A stretch of DNA of 23,030 bases from Streptomyces sp. MMG1533. GTDB lineage: Bacteria; Actinomycetota; Actinomycetes; Streptomycetales; Streptomycetaceae. Every line of letters starts with the position of its first letter. The stretch's first letter is position 1. The translations under genes and the position numbers were made by a program. The stretch spans positions 1-23,030 of the forward strand of contig NZ_LGDG01000042.1 of the NCBI RefSeq assembly GCF_001279775.1, given 5' to 3'. Of this stretch, positions 1-7,691 are shown one piece after another. The notes below the pieces were generated by a model that was not told the origin of the DNA, did no database searches, and was given only the letters and a program-made list of their open reading frames with translations.

Positions 1-87
1 CTGCAGCTTCACCAACTCCGTCTGCAGGCGCAGCAGTTCCTCCTCGTACGTCTTGCGCGGCACCTTCTCCGCCTTCTTGCCCGCCAT
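1..87 (-). CDS. ppk2: Polyphosphate kinase 2, N-terminal fragment (runs off the left edge)
   Basis: Only the first 29 codons are present, read leftward from an ATG whose first base is at 87. The peptide starts with a lysine-rich MAGKKAEKVPRK stretch followed by TYEEELLRLQTELVKLQ. This is the helical N-terminus typical of the PPK2 family, where it precedes a WV segment and the P-loop kinase domain. PPK2 enzymes transfer phosphate between polyphosphate and nucleotides, usually favouring nucleotide synthesis from polyphosphate. That fits the energy-saving theme of the neighbours. The catalytic Walker A and B motifs lie outside the window, so the identification rests on the N-terminal signature alone. 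Confidence 0.72.
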   Translation of the reverse strand, partial: MAGKKAEKVPRKTYEEELLRLQTELVKLQ

Positions 88-169
88 GCCGCCTCCACCG
101 CTCGATGACTCGACCGAGTCTCCAGGCACAAGGTCCAACGGCAGGGCAGCACCGTACTGACCGGCAGGG

Positions 170-196
170 GGCTGCGCGCCGCAGCACGGCGCAGCC
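170..196 (-). terminator. GC-rich hairpin between the CBS gene end and ppk2
   Basis: GGCTGCGC (170-177) pairs with GCGCAGCC (189-196) across an 11-base loop. It lies downstream of the minus-strand CBS-BON gene and upstream of ppk2. No clear U-tract follows, which is usual for actinobacterial terminators. It could equally be a leader hairpin of ppk2. Confidence 0.35.
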
Positions 197-278
197 AGCG
201 CAAGGTCCGCGCGCGGACACGCCGGCGGTCATGCGATCACGCGTCCGGCGTGCCTGCGGCTGGTGCACTCGCGGCGGG

Positions 279-923
279 TCATGACGCGGAGAGATCGAAC
301 TCCACGTTCACGACGCCCTCGACGGCCCGGACCAGACGTGCGGCCACAGGTACCAGGGACGTGTCCCGGATGCGGCCGCTGAGCGTCACGACACCGTCCC
401 GTACGGCCACGCGAACGGCTGGCGCCGGAGTGGGGAAGAGGTACGACACCACCTCCCGCCGGACCTCCTCGGCGATCTCCTCGTCGTCGCGCAGGAACAC
501 CTTCAGCAGGTCGGCGCGGCTGACGATGCCCTGCAGCATGCCCAGTTCGTCGACGACCGGAAGCCGCTTGACCTTGGCGCGTGCCATGGTCCGCGCGGCC
601 TGGGCGAGCGTCGCGTCCGCACGGACGGTGAGGGCCGGCGAGGTCATCAACTCGCCGGCCGTCACCGCGCCCGCCTTCGCCAGGTCGGACAGGCGCCGCA
701 GCTGGGTGTACCGGTCGGGGTCGCTGTCGCGGAACTCCTCCTTGGGCAGCAGGTCGGCCTCGGAGACGACGCCGACGACGCGGCCCTCGCCCTCCAGGAC
801 GGGCAGGGCGCTGACCTTCCAGTCCCGCATCATCCGCACGATCTCCTTGAAGGCGGCCTCGCGGCCGATGGCGGCGACGGTCTGGCTCATCACGTCGCTC
901 ACGATGTGCGGCGTGCCGTGCAT
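279..923 (-). CDS. CBS-pair and BON domain protein
   Basis: A 214-residue protein. Two CBS motifs cover about residues 7-60 and 88-140, with the typical LPVLEGEGRVVGVVSEADLL and LPVVDELGMLQGIVSRADLL turns. A BON domain fills about 147-214 (VRVAVRDGVVTLSGRIRD, then VEGVVNVEFDL). CBS pairs commonly sense adenine nucleotides, and BON domains are thought to bind membranes or phospholipids, so this is probably a cytoplasmic energy-state sensor near the membrane. The ATG at 923 is preceded by AAGGAG at good spacing. The gene lies 41 bp downstream of the cNMP-domain gene on the same strand, so the two are probably cotranscribed. A paralogue lies at 7692-8420. CBS proteins are recurrent members of DevR/OsdR regulons. 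Confidence 0.9.
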   Translation of the reverse strand: MHGTPHIVSDVMSQTVAAIGREAAFKEIVRMMRDWKVSALPVLEGEGRVVGVVSEADLLPKEEFRDSDPDRYTQLRRLSDLAKAGAVTAGELMTSPALTVRADATLAQAARTMARAKVKRLPVVDELGMLQGIVSRADLLKVFLRDDEEIAEEVRREVVSYLFPTPAPAVRVAVRDGVVTLSGRIRDTSLVPVAARLVRAVEGVVNVEFDLSAS

Positions 924-964
924 GATGTCTCCTTGGTCGCTGTCGCGCCGACTCTCAGGGGTGG

Positions 965-1429
965 TCACCGGAGGCTGCCGCTGCCGTAGGGGGCGTACAG
1001 GTCGAGCAGCCGGGTGCGAGCCGAGCACAGGCGGTGGGCGAGGATGCCGCCCACCCACAGGGCGACGCTCTGACCGAGTGCGGCGTCGTCCTGGCACATC
1101 GAACGGATGGTGGTGGCGTCGAACTCGTAGGCGCGCACCGGACTGGTCGCCTCGGCACCCAGGTGCCAGGCGTGTGGGGCGAACAGCCAGGACCAGCCGA
1201 TGAGTTCGTTGTGTCCGAGGGTCTCGATGACGGCGGCGCGGCGGCCGGGCACGTGCATGTCCAGGGCGACGGTGCCGGTGCGGATGATCCAGAACCGGTC
1301 GGCGCGGTCCCCCTCCTCGAAGAGACGGGCGCCCTGGGGGAACGACACCTCCCGGGCGAAGCGCATCAGCCGATGCCGGTGCTCGGCGGGCAGCGCCCGC
1401 AGCATGCTGGCCGTGGCGGGAGCGTTCAT
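965..1429 (-). CDS. Solitary cyclic-nucleotide-binding domain protein (no DNA-binding domain)
   Basis: A 154-residue protein made essentially of one cNMP-binding beta-roll. It has the FPQGARLFEEGDRADRFWII and RTGTVALDM strands (about 30-60), an ETLGHNELIGWSWLF turn (about 72-86) and a C-terminal helix. Crp/Fnr regulators are about 220 residues and carry a C-terminal winged helix, which is absent here: the protein stops after the hinge helix. It is therefore more likely a ligand sensor or adaptor than a transcription factor. The ATG at 1429 has GGAGG seven bases upstream. It is first in a probable two-gene operon with the CBS-BON protein, and the palindrome cluster at 1500-1555 lies 70-125 bp upstream. 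Which ligand it binds cannot be told from the sequence. Confidence 0.85.
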   Translation of the reverse strand: MNAPATASMLRALPAEHRHRLMRFAREVSFPQGARLFEEGDRADRFWIIRTGTVALDMHVPGRRAAVIETLGHNELIGWSWLFAPHAWHLGAEATSPVRAYEFDATTIRSMCQDDAALGQSVALWVGGILAHRLCSARTRLLDLYAPYGSGSLR

Positions 1430-1499
1430 GAGGTGCCTCCGATCAGGGCGTATGTACCTGCCGAGTCCAGCGTGGAGCCCGTGCCCCGTGCCCAGCCAT

Positions 1500-1555
1500 G
1501 GGCCACCCGGCCCCATCGCCGGGCCGCCCGGTACCCCGTAAGAGCCCTTGGGCCC
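1500..1555. promoter_or_regulatory. Putative OsdR/DevR-type box cluster between divergent genes
   Basis: GGGCCACCCGGCCC at 1500-1513 fits GGGNC-N4-GNCCC exactly. A degenerate copy starts at 1521 (GGGCCGCCCGGTAC), and GAGCCCTTGGGCCC at 1542-1555 has one mismatch. The three starts are exactly 21 bp apart, so they would sit on one face of the helix. The cluster lies between the minus-strand cNMP/CBS operon (start 1429) and the plus-strand small membrane protein (start 1625) and could serve both. Confidence 0.55.
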
Positions 1556-1624
1556 CCTGCGCCGGGACGGCCCCGGCGGTTCGATGGAGACGAGAAGCAA
1601 ACCCGCTGGAAGGGGGTGTGCATC

Positions 1625-1834
1625 GTGGGTACGTCACTGACGCCGGAGTTCTGGAGGCTGTTCGCCATCCTCCTGGTGATCTCCATGGCGGTCACCTTCG
1701 TGCTCAGCGCCGCGCTCGACGCGCTGGCGCTGAGGGCGATACGGGCGCAGCGCCGCCGCATCCGTCGCCGGCCGGCGGCCACGCGGACGACCGGGGGGCC
1801 GCGTCGACCCGACAAGGCCCTGGTCCGCCACTGA
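1625..1834 (+). CDS. Small single-pass membrane protein, unknown function
   Basis: A 69-residue protein from a GTG at 1625 with a GGAAGGGGG ribosome-binding site about 8 bases upstream. An in-frame GTG at 1616 lies inside that site and is less likely. Residues 9-32 (FWRLFAILLVISMAVTFVLS...) form one hydrophobic helix. It is followed by an Arg-rich tail (RAQRRRIRRRP), which by the positive-inside rule should be cytoplasmic. I do not recognise a family. It stands between the box cluster at 1500-1555 and the Usp gene, so it may belong to the same regulon. Confidence 0.55.
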   Translation: MGTSLTPEFWRLFAILLVISMAVTFVLSAALDALALRAIRAQRRRIRRRPAATRTTGGPRRPDKALVRH

Positions 1835-1886
1835 GCCACGGAAGTGGAGCGAAGCCCGCCCGCCGGCCCTTTGCGGGGCTGGAGTG

Positions 1887-1921
1887 GGGCCGAAAGGTGC
1901 CATGAAGGGGCTGTACGGCCC
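1887..1921. promoter_or_regulatory. Paired OsdR/DevR-type boxes upstream of usp
   Basis: GGGCTGTACGGCCC at 1908-1921 sits in the 16-bp near-palindrome GGGGCTGTACGGCCCC. A weaker copy, GGGCCGAAAGGTGC, lies at 1887-1900, 21 bp away start to start. The pair is about 75-110 bp upstream of the usp start codon, the normal range for an activator site. Confidence 0.55.
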
Positions 1922-1995
1922 CTGCGCACAAAGCACTTCATGGACAACGCTCGAACCAGAAGGCCGAACAGGCTCGGACGGAGGAGGTAGACAAC

Positions 1996-2904
1996 ATGCT
2001 TCGGTACGTCACCGCTGGAGTCGACGGTTCCACCGAGAGTCTTGCGGCCGCGCACTGGGCGGCCCGGGAAGCTCTGCGTCGCGGAGCCTCGTTGAAGCTG
2101 GTACACGCCTGGAAATGGCATCCTCGCCCGGCCTCCTCCGTACCGGCGGATCTCAGCGAGCGCGAGTGGGCCCAGCAGACCCTGGACCGAGCGGTCGGCA
2201 GCGTCCGTGCCGCGCGCCCCGGGCTGCGGATCGTCGACGAGCTGGTGGCCGACTCCGCGGTCGCCGCCCTGATCGCGGCAGCCGAGGATGCGGAGCTGTT
2301 GGTGCTCGGCTCCCGCGGGCTCGGCGGTGTCGCGGGGTTCATGGTCGGCTCCGTGTCCCAGCGGGTCGTCGCCAGGTCCCCGCGCCCTGTGGTGCTCGTC
2401 CGCGCGGGCGAGTCCTCCGCAGACGAGCATCTTCCGGCGCCCGACGGCGTCTCGCCGGACGAGATCCCCGAGATCCCGTACCGCGATGTCGTCCTCGGGC
2501 TGGACATCCGACGCCCCTGCGACGAACTGATCGAGTTCGCCTTCGAGGCCGCCCGCCGCTACGGCGCCGCACTGCACGTGATCCACGCCTTCGGCGTTCC
2601 GTCGGCCGAGGGCGCCGACCTGCACGCGGTCACAGGGGCCGGGCCGGAGCTCCTCGCGGCACAGGAACGTGCACTCGTCGCGGCACTGCGTCCGTGGTGC
2701 GAGAAGTTCCCCGGGATCTCCGTGACCGAGACCGTCTCCGAAGGCAGGGCGGCCACCGCACTGGTGCGCGCGGCATCGGGAGCCTCCCTCGTTGTGGTGG
2801 GGCGCCGGACACGGGACGGCCGCCTCGGCACGCACATCGGGCCCGTGACGCACGCGGCGCTGCACCATGTCGGCTGCCCCGTCGCCGTCGTACCGCATGC
2901 CTGA
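1996..2904 (+). CDS. Universal stress protein with tandem Usp domains
   Basis: A 302-residue protein with two UspA-type folds, about 1-137 and 163-302. The first has the full ATP-binding signature G-2x-G-9x-G(S/T): Gly105, Gly108, Gly118 and Ser119, then QRVVARSPRPVVLV. In the second (GRRTRDGRLGTHIGPVTHAAL) the second glycine is Thr272, so ATP binding there may be weak or lost. Tandem Usp proteins are the most frequent members of DevR/OsdR hypoxia regulons and help slow growth under energy stress. The ATG at 1996 has GGAGGAGG upstream, and a box pair precedes it at 1887-1921. A relic of another tandem Usp lies at 13263-13524. Confidence 0.93.
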   Translation: MLRYVTAGVDGSTESLAAAHWAAREALRRGASLKLVHAWKWHPRPASSVPADLSEREWAQQTLDRAVGSVRAARPGLRIVDELVADSAVAALIAAAEDAELLVLGSRGLGGVAGFMVGSVSQRVVARSPRPVVLVRAGESSADEHLPAPDGVSPDEIPEIPYRDVVLGLDIRRPCDELIEFAFEAARRYGAALHVIHAFGVPSAEGADLHAVTGAGPELLAAQERALVAALRPWCEKFPGISVTETVSEGRAATALVRAASGASLVVVGRRTRDGRLGTHIGPVTHAALHHVGCPVAVVPHA

Positions 2905-2948
2905 ACCGGCTCTCCAGGTGCTCCCGTCGGCTCCCGGCACCTGCCGGC

Positions 2949-3043
2949 GCTTCACGATCACCGCTTCACGATCACCGCTTCACGATCACCGCTTCACGAT
3001 CACCGCACCCGCCCACCGCCTCACGACCACCGCACCCGCCCAC
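2949..3043. repeat. Four 14-bp tandem repeats plus degenerate 28-bp repeats
   Basis: The unit GCTTCACGATCACC occurs four times head to tail at 2949-3004 without mismatch. After it come diverged copies alternating a CCTCACGACCACC type with a GCACCCGCCCACC type to about 3043. The array occupies most of the 213-bp gap between usp and the carbamate kinase gene. No coding frame or terminator explains it. Confidence 0.85.
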
Positions 3044-3117
3044 ACCGTCTTCGACGAGGCGGAGAACCGGTTGCACACCTCAACGCCCTGCTGGTCGCCA
3101 CCCCGGAGGACTGAACT

Positions 3118-4041
3118 GTGCGCATCGTCATCGCCCTCGGCGGCAACGCCCTGCTGCGCCGGGGCGACTGCCCCGACGCGGCTGTGCAGCAGGCGAACAT
3201 CGACCGGGTGGCCACCGCGGTCGCCGGCCTCGCCCTGGAACACGAGATCGTCATCACCCATGGCAACGAGCCGCAGATCGGCCTGCTCGCCATGGAGAGC
3301 GCGGCCGACCCGGTCCTGACCGCCCCCTATCCGCTGGACCTGCTCGGCGCCCAGACGGAGGGGCTGATCGGCTCGCTGCTGGTCCGGACCCTGCACGACA
3401 CGCTGCCCGGCCGCAAGATCGCCGCACTCGTCACGCACACGCTGGTACGGGCGGACGATCCGGCCTTCACACGGCCCACGAAGCGCGTCGGCCCCGTGTA
3501 CCCCAGGGACGTCGCCCGCGCCCTCGCGCGAAGGCGCGGCTGGCACATCGCCAAGGACGCCACCGGGTGGCGCCAGGTCGTCGCCTCACCCGCGCCCGAG
3601 GCGATCGTCGAGACCGAGACGATCCATGACCTGCTCACGTGCGGCGCGCTGGTCATCTGCGCCGGCGGCGGAGGCGTTCCCGTCATCGCGGACAGCGACA
3701 CCGGGGCACTGCACGGAGTGGACGCGGTCATCGACAAGGACCTCACCGCGGCCCTGCTCGCCGAGGAACTCAAGGCCGACTTCCTGCTCATCCTCACCGA
3801 CGTGCCCAACGTCTACACCGACTACGGCACCCCCGACCAGCATCCCGTCCTGGACGCCACTCCGGACGACCTGCGCCGTGGCGGCTTTCCCGACGGCACG
3901 ATGGGACCCAAGACCGAGGCCGCAGCCCGGTTCGTCGAACGCACCGGCGGCCTTGCCGCGATCGGTTCCCTCGACGCGGCGTACGAGATCCTCCACGGGA
4001 GGTCGGGGACGCTCGTCCGCCCCGATCTGTCCATCGGCTGA
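3118..4041 (+). CDS. arcC: Carbamate kinase
   Basis: A 307-residue protein, the usual length of the amino-acid kinase-fold carbamate kinases. They make ATP and carbamate from carbamoyl phosphate and ADP, or run in reverse. Visible signatures are ALGGNALL at residues 6-13, THGNEPQIG, RPTKRVGP, CAGGGGVPVI, DKDLTAALLA, LTDVPNVY and GTMGPKTEAA. The GTG at 3118 has GGAGG eight bases upstream. No arginine deiminase or catabolic ornithine transcarbamylase is encoded in the window, so the carbamoyl-phosphate source is not shown here. It lies between usp and pflB on the same strand. With no clear box of its own, it may be read through from the usp promoter. A role in substrate-level ATP formation during oxygen shortage is inferred. 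Confidence 0.94.
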   Translation: MRIVIALGGNALLRRGDCPDAAVQQANIDRVATAVAGLALEHEIVITHGNEPQIGLLAMESAADPVLTAPYPLDLLGAQTEGLIGSLLVRTLHDTLPGRKIAALVTHTLVRADDPAFTRPTKRVGPVYPRDVARALARRRGWHIAKDATGWRQVVASPAPEAIVETETIHDLLTCGALVICAGGGGVPVIADSDTGALHGVDAVIDKDLTAALLAEELKADFLLILTDVPNVYTDYGTPDQHPVLDATPDDLRRGGFPDGTMGPKTEAAARFVERTGGLAAIGSLDAAYEILHGRSGTLVRPDLSIG

Positions 4042-4063
4042 AGTCCGCCAGGGCGGGACCGGT

Positions 4064-4100
4064 GGGCCGAACGGCCCCATGGCCCGGGGACTGACGGCAC
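4064..4100. promoter_or_regulatory. Paired OsdR/DevR-type boxes upstream of pflB
   Basis: GGGCCGAACGGCCC at 4064-4077 is a perfect 6-2-6 palindrome and fits the consensus exactly. GGGACTGACGGCAC at 4087-4100 has one mismatch and begins 23 bp further on. They lie 100-136 bp upstream of the pflB ATG, in the 158-bp gap after arcC. Confidence 0.62.
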
Positions 4101-4199
4101 CGATCGCAGACCCTGTCCGGCACTGCCCGCGAGCATGGCGGAAGACGAGTATCGGCAGTGAGAGACGCACGTTTGCCAACAGGGAGAGGACATCCGGCG

Positions 4200-6458
4200 A
4201 TGACCACAACGGTGACAGCTGGCAGCCGCAGGGCCGAGGCATGGAGTGGCTTCGCCGGGACAAGCTGGCGCGACCGCATCGACGTACGCGACTTCATCCA
4301 GGCCAACTACACGCCGTACGAGGGCGACTCGGTGTTCCTGGTCGGTCCGACCGAGCGCACCCTCACCGTCTGGCACAAGGTCAGCGCGCACTTCCCCGAG
4401 GAGCGGCGCAAGGGAATCCTTGACGTCGACCCGGGCACCCCGTCCACCATCACCTCGCACCGGCCGGGCTTCATCGACCGCGATCGGGAGCTGATCGTCG
4501 GCCTGCAGACCGACGCCCCGCTCCGGCGGGCGATCATGCCGAACGGCGGGCTGCGGATGGTCGAGAACAGCCTGAAGGCATACGGCTACAAGGCGGATCC
4601 CTTCGTCACGCGCGTCTTCGGCACCTACCGCAAGACCCACAACGACGGCGTCTTCGACGCGTACACCCCCGAGATGCGCGCCGCCCGCAAGGCAGGCATC
4701 ATCACCGGCCTGCCGGACGCCTACGGCCGCGGCCGGATCATCGGCGACTACCGGCGGGTCGCGCTGTACGGCACCGACCGGCTCATCGAGGCCAAGCGGG
4801 CCGAGCGCGCCCTGCTGGACGCGCGGCCCTCGAGCCCGGACGTCATCCGGGATCGTGAGGAACTGGCCGAGCAGATACGGGCGTTGGGTGAACTTGCGGA
4901 GATGGCGGCCTCGTACGGCTGTGACGTCTCCCGCCCTGCGGCCACCGCCCACGAGGCCGTCCAGTGGCTCTACCTCGGTTTCCTGGCCGCCGTGAAGGAG
5001 CAGAACGGCGCCGCGATGTCGCTGGGCCGCACCTCCACGTTCCTGGACGTCTACGTGCAGCGGGATCTGGAGGAGGGCCTGATCGACGAGATCCGGGCCC
5101 AGGAGCTGATCGACGACTTCGTGATCAAGCTGCGGATCGTGCGGTTCCTGCGCACTCCGGAGTACGACGCGCTGTTCTCCGGCGACCCGACCTGGGTGAC
5201 GGAGTCCATCGGTGGCATGGGTGGCGACGGGCGCACGCTGGTCACCCGCACGTCCTTCCGCTTCCTGCAGACGCTCTACAACCTCGGCCCGGCCCCGGAG
5301 CCCAACCTGACCGTGCTGTGGTCGCCTCAACTGCCTTCCGGGTTCAAGGAGTTCTGCGCCCGGGTGTCCATCGACACCAGCGCCGTGCAGTACGAGTCCG
5401 ACGACCTGATGCGGCCGCGCACCGGCGACGACACCGCGATCGCCTGCTGTGTGTCGGCGATGGCGGTGGGCCGGCAGATGCAGTTCTTCGGGGCGCGGGT
5501 GAACCTCGCCAAGGCCATGCTGTACGCGATCAACGGCGGCCGGGACGAGATGACCGGTGAGCAGATCGCGCCCGAGGCGCCCGCCCTGACCGGCGAGTAC
5601 CTGGAGTACTACGAGCTGTCTGCCGCGTACGACCGCATGCTGGACTGGCTGGCGCAGACGTACGTCAACACGCTCAACGTCATCCACTACATGCACGACA
5701 AGTACGCCTACGAGCGCATCGAGATGGCGCTGCACAACCACCCGGTGTACCGCTTCATGGCCTGCGGCATTGCCGGACTGTCGGTGGCCGCAGACAGCCT
5801 CTCGGCCGTCAAGCACGCCCGGGTGAAGGTCATCCGGGACGCCACCGGCCTGGCCGTCGACTACGAGATCGAGGGCGACTTCCCGGCGTACGGCAACAAC
5901 GACGACCGTGTCGACTCCATCGCGGCGGACCTCGTGAAGTCGTTCATGTCCAAGGTGCGCAGGCACCCCACCTACCGGAACGCCGAGCACACCCAGTCGG
6001 TGCTGACCATCACCTCCAACGTGGTCTACGGCAAGCACACCGGCAACACCCCCGACGGCCGGCGCGCCGGCGAGCCCTTCGCGCCGGGCGCCAACCCCAT
6101 GAACGGCCGCGACCGGCACGGGGTGGCCGCCTCGGCGCTGTCGGTCGCCAAGCTGCCGTACGAGGAGGCCCGCGACGGCATCTCGCTGACCACGACGATC
6201 ACCCCCGAGGGGCTGGGACACAACCCGGAAGACCGGCCGGGCCACCTGGTCGGCATCCTCGACGCCTACATGGCCTCCGGCGGCTTCCACATGAACGTCA
6301 ACGTCCTGGACCGGGCGACCCTGGAGGACGCCATGGAGCACCCGGAGAAGTACCCGGAGCTGACGATCCGGGTCTCCGGCTACGCGGTCAACTTCGTCCG
6401 CCTGACCCGCGAGCAGCAGCTCGACGTGATCAGCCGCACCTTCCACGGATCGCTGTGA
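4200..6458 (+). CDS. pflB: Pyruvate formate-lyase (glycyl radical enzyme)
   Basis: A 752-residue protein, close to the 760 of E. coli PflB. It converts pyruvate and CoA to acetyl-CoA and formate in the cytoplasm. The catalytic adjacent cysteines are Cys416-Cys417 in AIACCVSAM. The radical glycine is Gly727 in [20 protein letters not shown] near the C-terminus, matching the PFL consensus RVSGYAV. Other family segments include [33 protein letters not shown] and [16 protein letters not shown]. The Cys-Cys pair separates true PFL from related diol dehydratases, which have one cysteine. The ATG at 4200 follows AGGGAGAGGA; an in-frame ATG at 4158 lacks such a site. Its activase overlaps the stop codon. 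The radical form is destroyed by oxygen, so function implies a strictly low-oxygen state. A box pair lies upstream. Confidence 0.96.
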   Translation: MTTTVTAGSRRAEAWSGFAGTSWRDRIDVRDFIQANYTPYEGDSVFLVGPTERTLTVWHKVSAHFPEERRKGILDVDPGTPSTITSHRPGFIDRDRELIVGLQTDAPLRRAIMPNGGLRMVENSLKAYGYKADPFVTRVFGTYRKTHNDGVFDAYTPEMRAARKAGIITGLPDAYGRGRIIGDYRRVALYGTDRLIEAKRAERALLDARPSSPDVIRDREELAEQIRALGELAEMAASYGCDVSRPAATAHEAVQWLYLGFLAAVKEQNGAAMSLGRTSTFLDVYVQRDLEEGLIDEIRAQELIDDFVIKLRIVRFLRTPEYDALFSGDPTWVTESIGGMGGDGRTLVTRTSFRFLQTLYNLGPAPEPNLTVLWSPQLPSGFKEFCARVSIDTSAVQYESDDLMRPRTGDDTAIACCVSAMAVGRQMQFFGARVNLAKAMLYAINGGRDEMTGEQIAPEAPALTGEYLEYYELSAAYDRMLDWLAQTYVNTLNVIHYMHDKYAYERIEMALHNHPVYRFMACGIAGLSVAADSLSAVKHARVKVIRDATGLAVDYEIEGDFPAYGNNDDRVDSIAADLVKSFMSKVRRHPTYRNAEHTQSVLTITSNVVYGKHTGNTPDGRRAGEPFAPGANPMNGRDRHGVAASALSVAKLPYEEARDGISLTTTITPEGLGHNPEDRPGHLVGILDAYMASGGFHMNVNVLDRATLEDAMEHPEKYPELTIRVSGYAVNFVRLTREQQLDVISRTFHGSL

Positions 6459-7201
6459 GCGCCACGACCGAGCCGGTGACGGGCCGGATCCACTCCTGGG
6501 ACCTGTCCACGGGAGTGGACGGTCCCGGGACCCGGTTCGTGCTCTTCGTCAACGGCTGCCCGCTGCGCTGCCTGTACTGCGCCAACCCCGACACCTGGCA
6601 CATGCGTGACGGGCGGGAGGCCACGGTCGACGAGGTGACGGCGGAGATCGAGAAGTACCGGGGCTTCATCAGCACCGCAGGCGGAGGGGTGACCATCACG
6701 GGTGGCGAGCCACTGCTCCAACCCGTCTTCACCGCCTCGGTTCTGCGCCGCTGCAAGGAGGCCGGACTGCACACAGCGCTCGACACCTCCGGCTTCCTCG
6801 GCGCCCGCGCCACCGACGAACTCCTCGCCGACACCGATCTGGTGCTGCTGGACATCAAGTCCTTCGACGTCACCACGTACCGCAAGTTGACCGGCGGCGA
6901 ACTCACACCCACCTTGAACTTCGCCACCCGCCTGGACCGCCTCGGCAACAGGATGTGGATCCGCTACGTCCTGGTCCCCGGCTGGACCGACGACCCCGAA
7001 GCGGTCGACGGCCTCGCCCGCTTCCTGGCCGGCCTCGGCAACGTCGACCGTGTGGAGGTCCTGCCCTTCCACAAGCTCGGCGCCCACAAGTACGACGCCC
7101 TCGGCATTCCCTTCCCGCTGCGCGACACCCCGAGCCCGACGCCCGAACTGGTCCGGCGGGTCCGGGACCAGTTCCGGGAGCGGGGCCTGACCACGTTCTG
7201 A
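6455..7201 (+). CDS. pflA: Pyruvate formate-lyase activating enzyme (radical SAM)
   Basis: A 248-residue radical SAM protein that installs the glycyl radical on PflB using S-adenosylmethionine and a [4Fe-4S] cluster. The cluster motif CxxxCxxC is Cys35, Cys39 and Cys42 ([15 protein letters not shown]). It is followed by [10 protein letters not shown] (the SAM-binding GGE), DTSGFL and LLDIKSFD. The GTG start overlaps the pflB TGA as GTGA, giving translational coupling. The N-terminus [20 protein letters not shown] is typical of PflA and lacks the extra ferredoxin-like clusters seen in activases of other glycyl radical enzymes. This supports PFL as its substrate. Downstream is a 490-bp gap with a strong hairpin. 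Confidence 0.96.
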   Translation: MSATTEPVTGRIHSWDLSTGVDGPGTRFVLFVNGCPLRCLYCANPDTWHMRDGREATVDEVTAEIEKYRGFISTAGGGVTITGGEPLLQPVFTASVLRRCKEAGLHTALDTSGFLGARATDELLADTDLVLLDIKSFDVTTYRKLTGGELTPTLNFATRLDRLGNRMWIRYVLVPGWTDDPEAVDGLARFLAGLGNVDRVEVLPFHKLGAHKYDALGIPFPLRDTPSPTPELVRRVRDQFRERGLTTF

Positions 7202-7691
7202 ACGGCAGACACGACACGCTCCGGGCCGCACCCGACGCCCTGCGCGGCGGGCAGCGCGGCCTGTAGGCGTGCGCAGGGATGCCCCCCGTCATCGATCTCC
7301 GTCATCGATCCCCCCGTCATCGAACTCCCTGTCATCGCCGGGCGCTGGATCACGGCGGGAGAGGGACAGCTGTCCATCCGGAGAACAGCAGGACGGGCTC
7401 GGAGCCCCCGAACGCCGTATGAGCGAACTGTCCGGGACCTGCGCGAGCGGCCGGATGGCGGGTTCACCGCGCCTGGGCGAAGGTGGTCGCGCTGTCGGCG
7501 CGGGTGCTCGGAAATGCCAGTGGAGCCGCCGCGGTTTCCCGTGGCGGCTCCACTGGTGCGGGTCAGGGTGCTTCCTCCGACGTGGCGTGCTGCTCGTCGG
7601 GTACGGACTTGTCCTCGCTTCCGCCAGCCGGGGCGGTGGCGGCGGCCGTGGTGGCCCTGCCCCCTGTGCGCCGCCGCAGCGGCGCCGCGGA
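7202..7691. other. 490-bp gap between convergent genes; repeats and a hairpin, no supported gene
   Basis: The core GTCATCG recurs four times at 7288, 7301, 7316 and 7331, spaced 13-15 bp apart and embedded in CGTCATCGAT-like units. A strong hairpin stands at 7517-7556. On the minus strand, a short frame ending with TGA at 7563-7565 reads ...SEDKSVPDEQHATSEEAP and stops directly before that hairpin. It has coding-like composition but no start codon that separates it from the CBS gene, so it may be the tail of a lost gene. I see no other gene. Confidence 0.5.
7517..7556. terminator. Strong bidirectional hairpin terminator
   Basis: CCAGTGGAGCCGCC (7517-7530) pairs perfectly with GGCGGCTCCACTGG (7543-7556). 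The inner bases extend the stem to 18 pairs with one G-U pair and a 4-base loop. It lies between the convergent pflA and CBS-BON genes and could stop transcription from both sides. Confidence 0.82.

Noticed and set aside
107..120. GACTCGACCGAGTC palindrome before ppk2, considered as another hypoxia box
   Set aside because: It is a perfect 6-2-6 inverted repeat but does not fit GGGNC-N4-GNCCC, and no second copy stands at the usual spacing.
965..1429. Crp/Fnr transcription factor
   Set aside because: The cNMP-binding fold is present, but the frame ends before any helix-turn-helix domain, and there are no Fnr-type cluster cysteines.
2916..2942. AGGTGC...GCACCT hairpin just after usp, considered as a terminator
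   Set aside because: The stem is only six pairs with a 15-base loop; too weak in this base composition.
1426..2961. Long antisense frame covering usp and the small membrane protein
   Set aside because: No family resemblance and no ribosome-binding site. The opposite strand carries a complete Usp with ATP-binding motifs.
2949..3043. Possible CRISPR array
   Set aside because: The 14-bp units are contiguous, with no unique spacers and no cas genes nearby.
3822..6446. Very long open frame antisense to pflB (over 800 codons)
   Set aside because: It mirrors the pflB frame, an expected artefact of G/C-biased third positions. Its translation is low-complexity and Val/Gly/Arg/His-rich, while pflB on the other strand has all its catalytic motifs.
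7286..7340. GTCATCG repeats considered as a binding-site array
   Set aside because: Only four short copies at irregular 13-15-bp spacing between convergent genes, far from any start codon.
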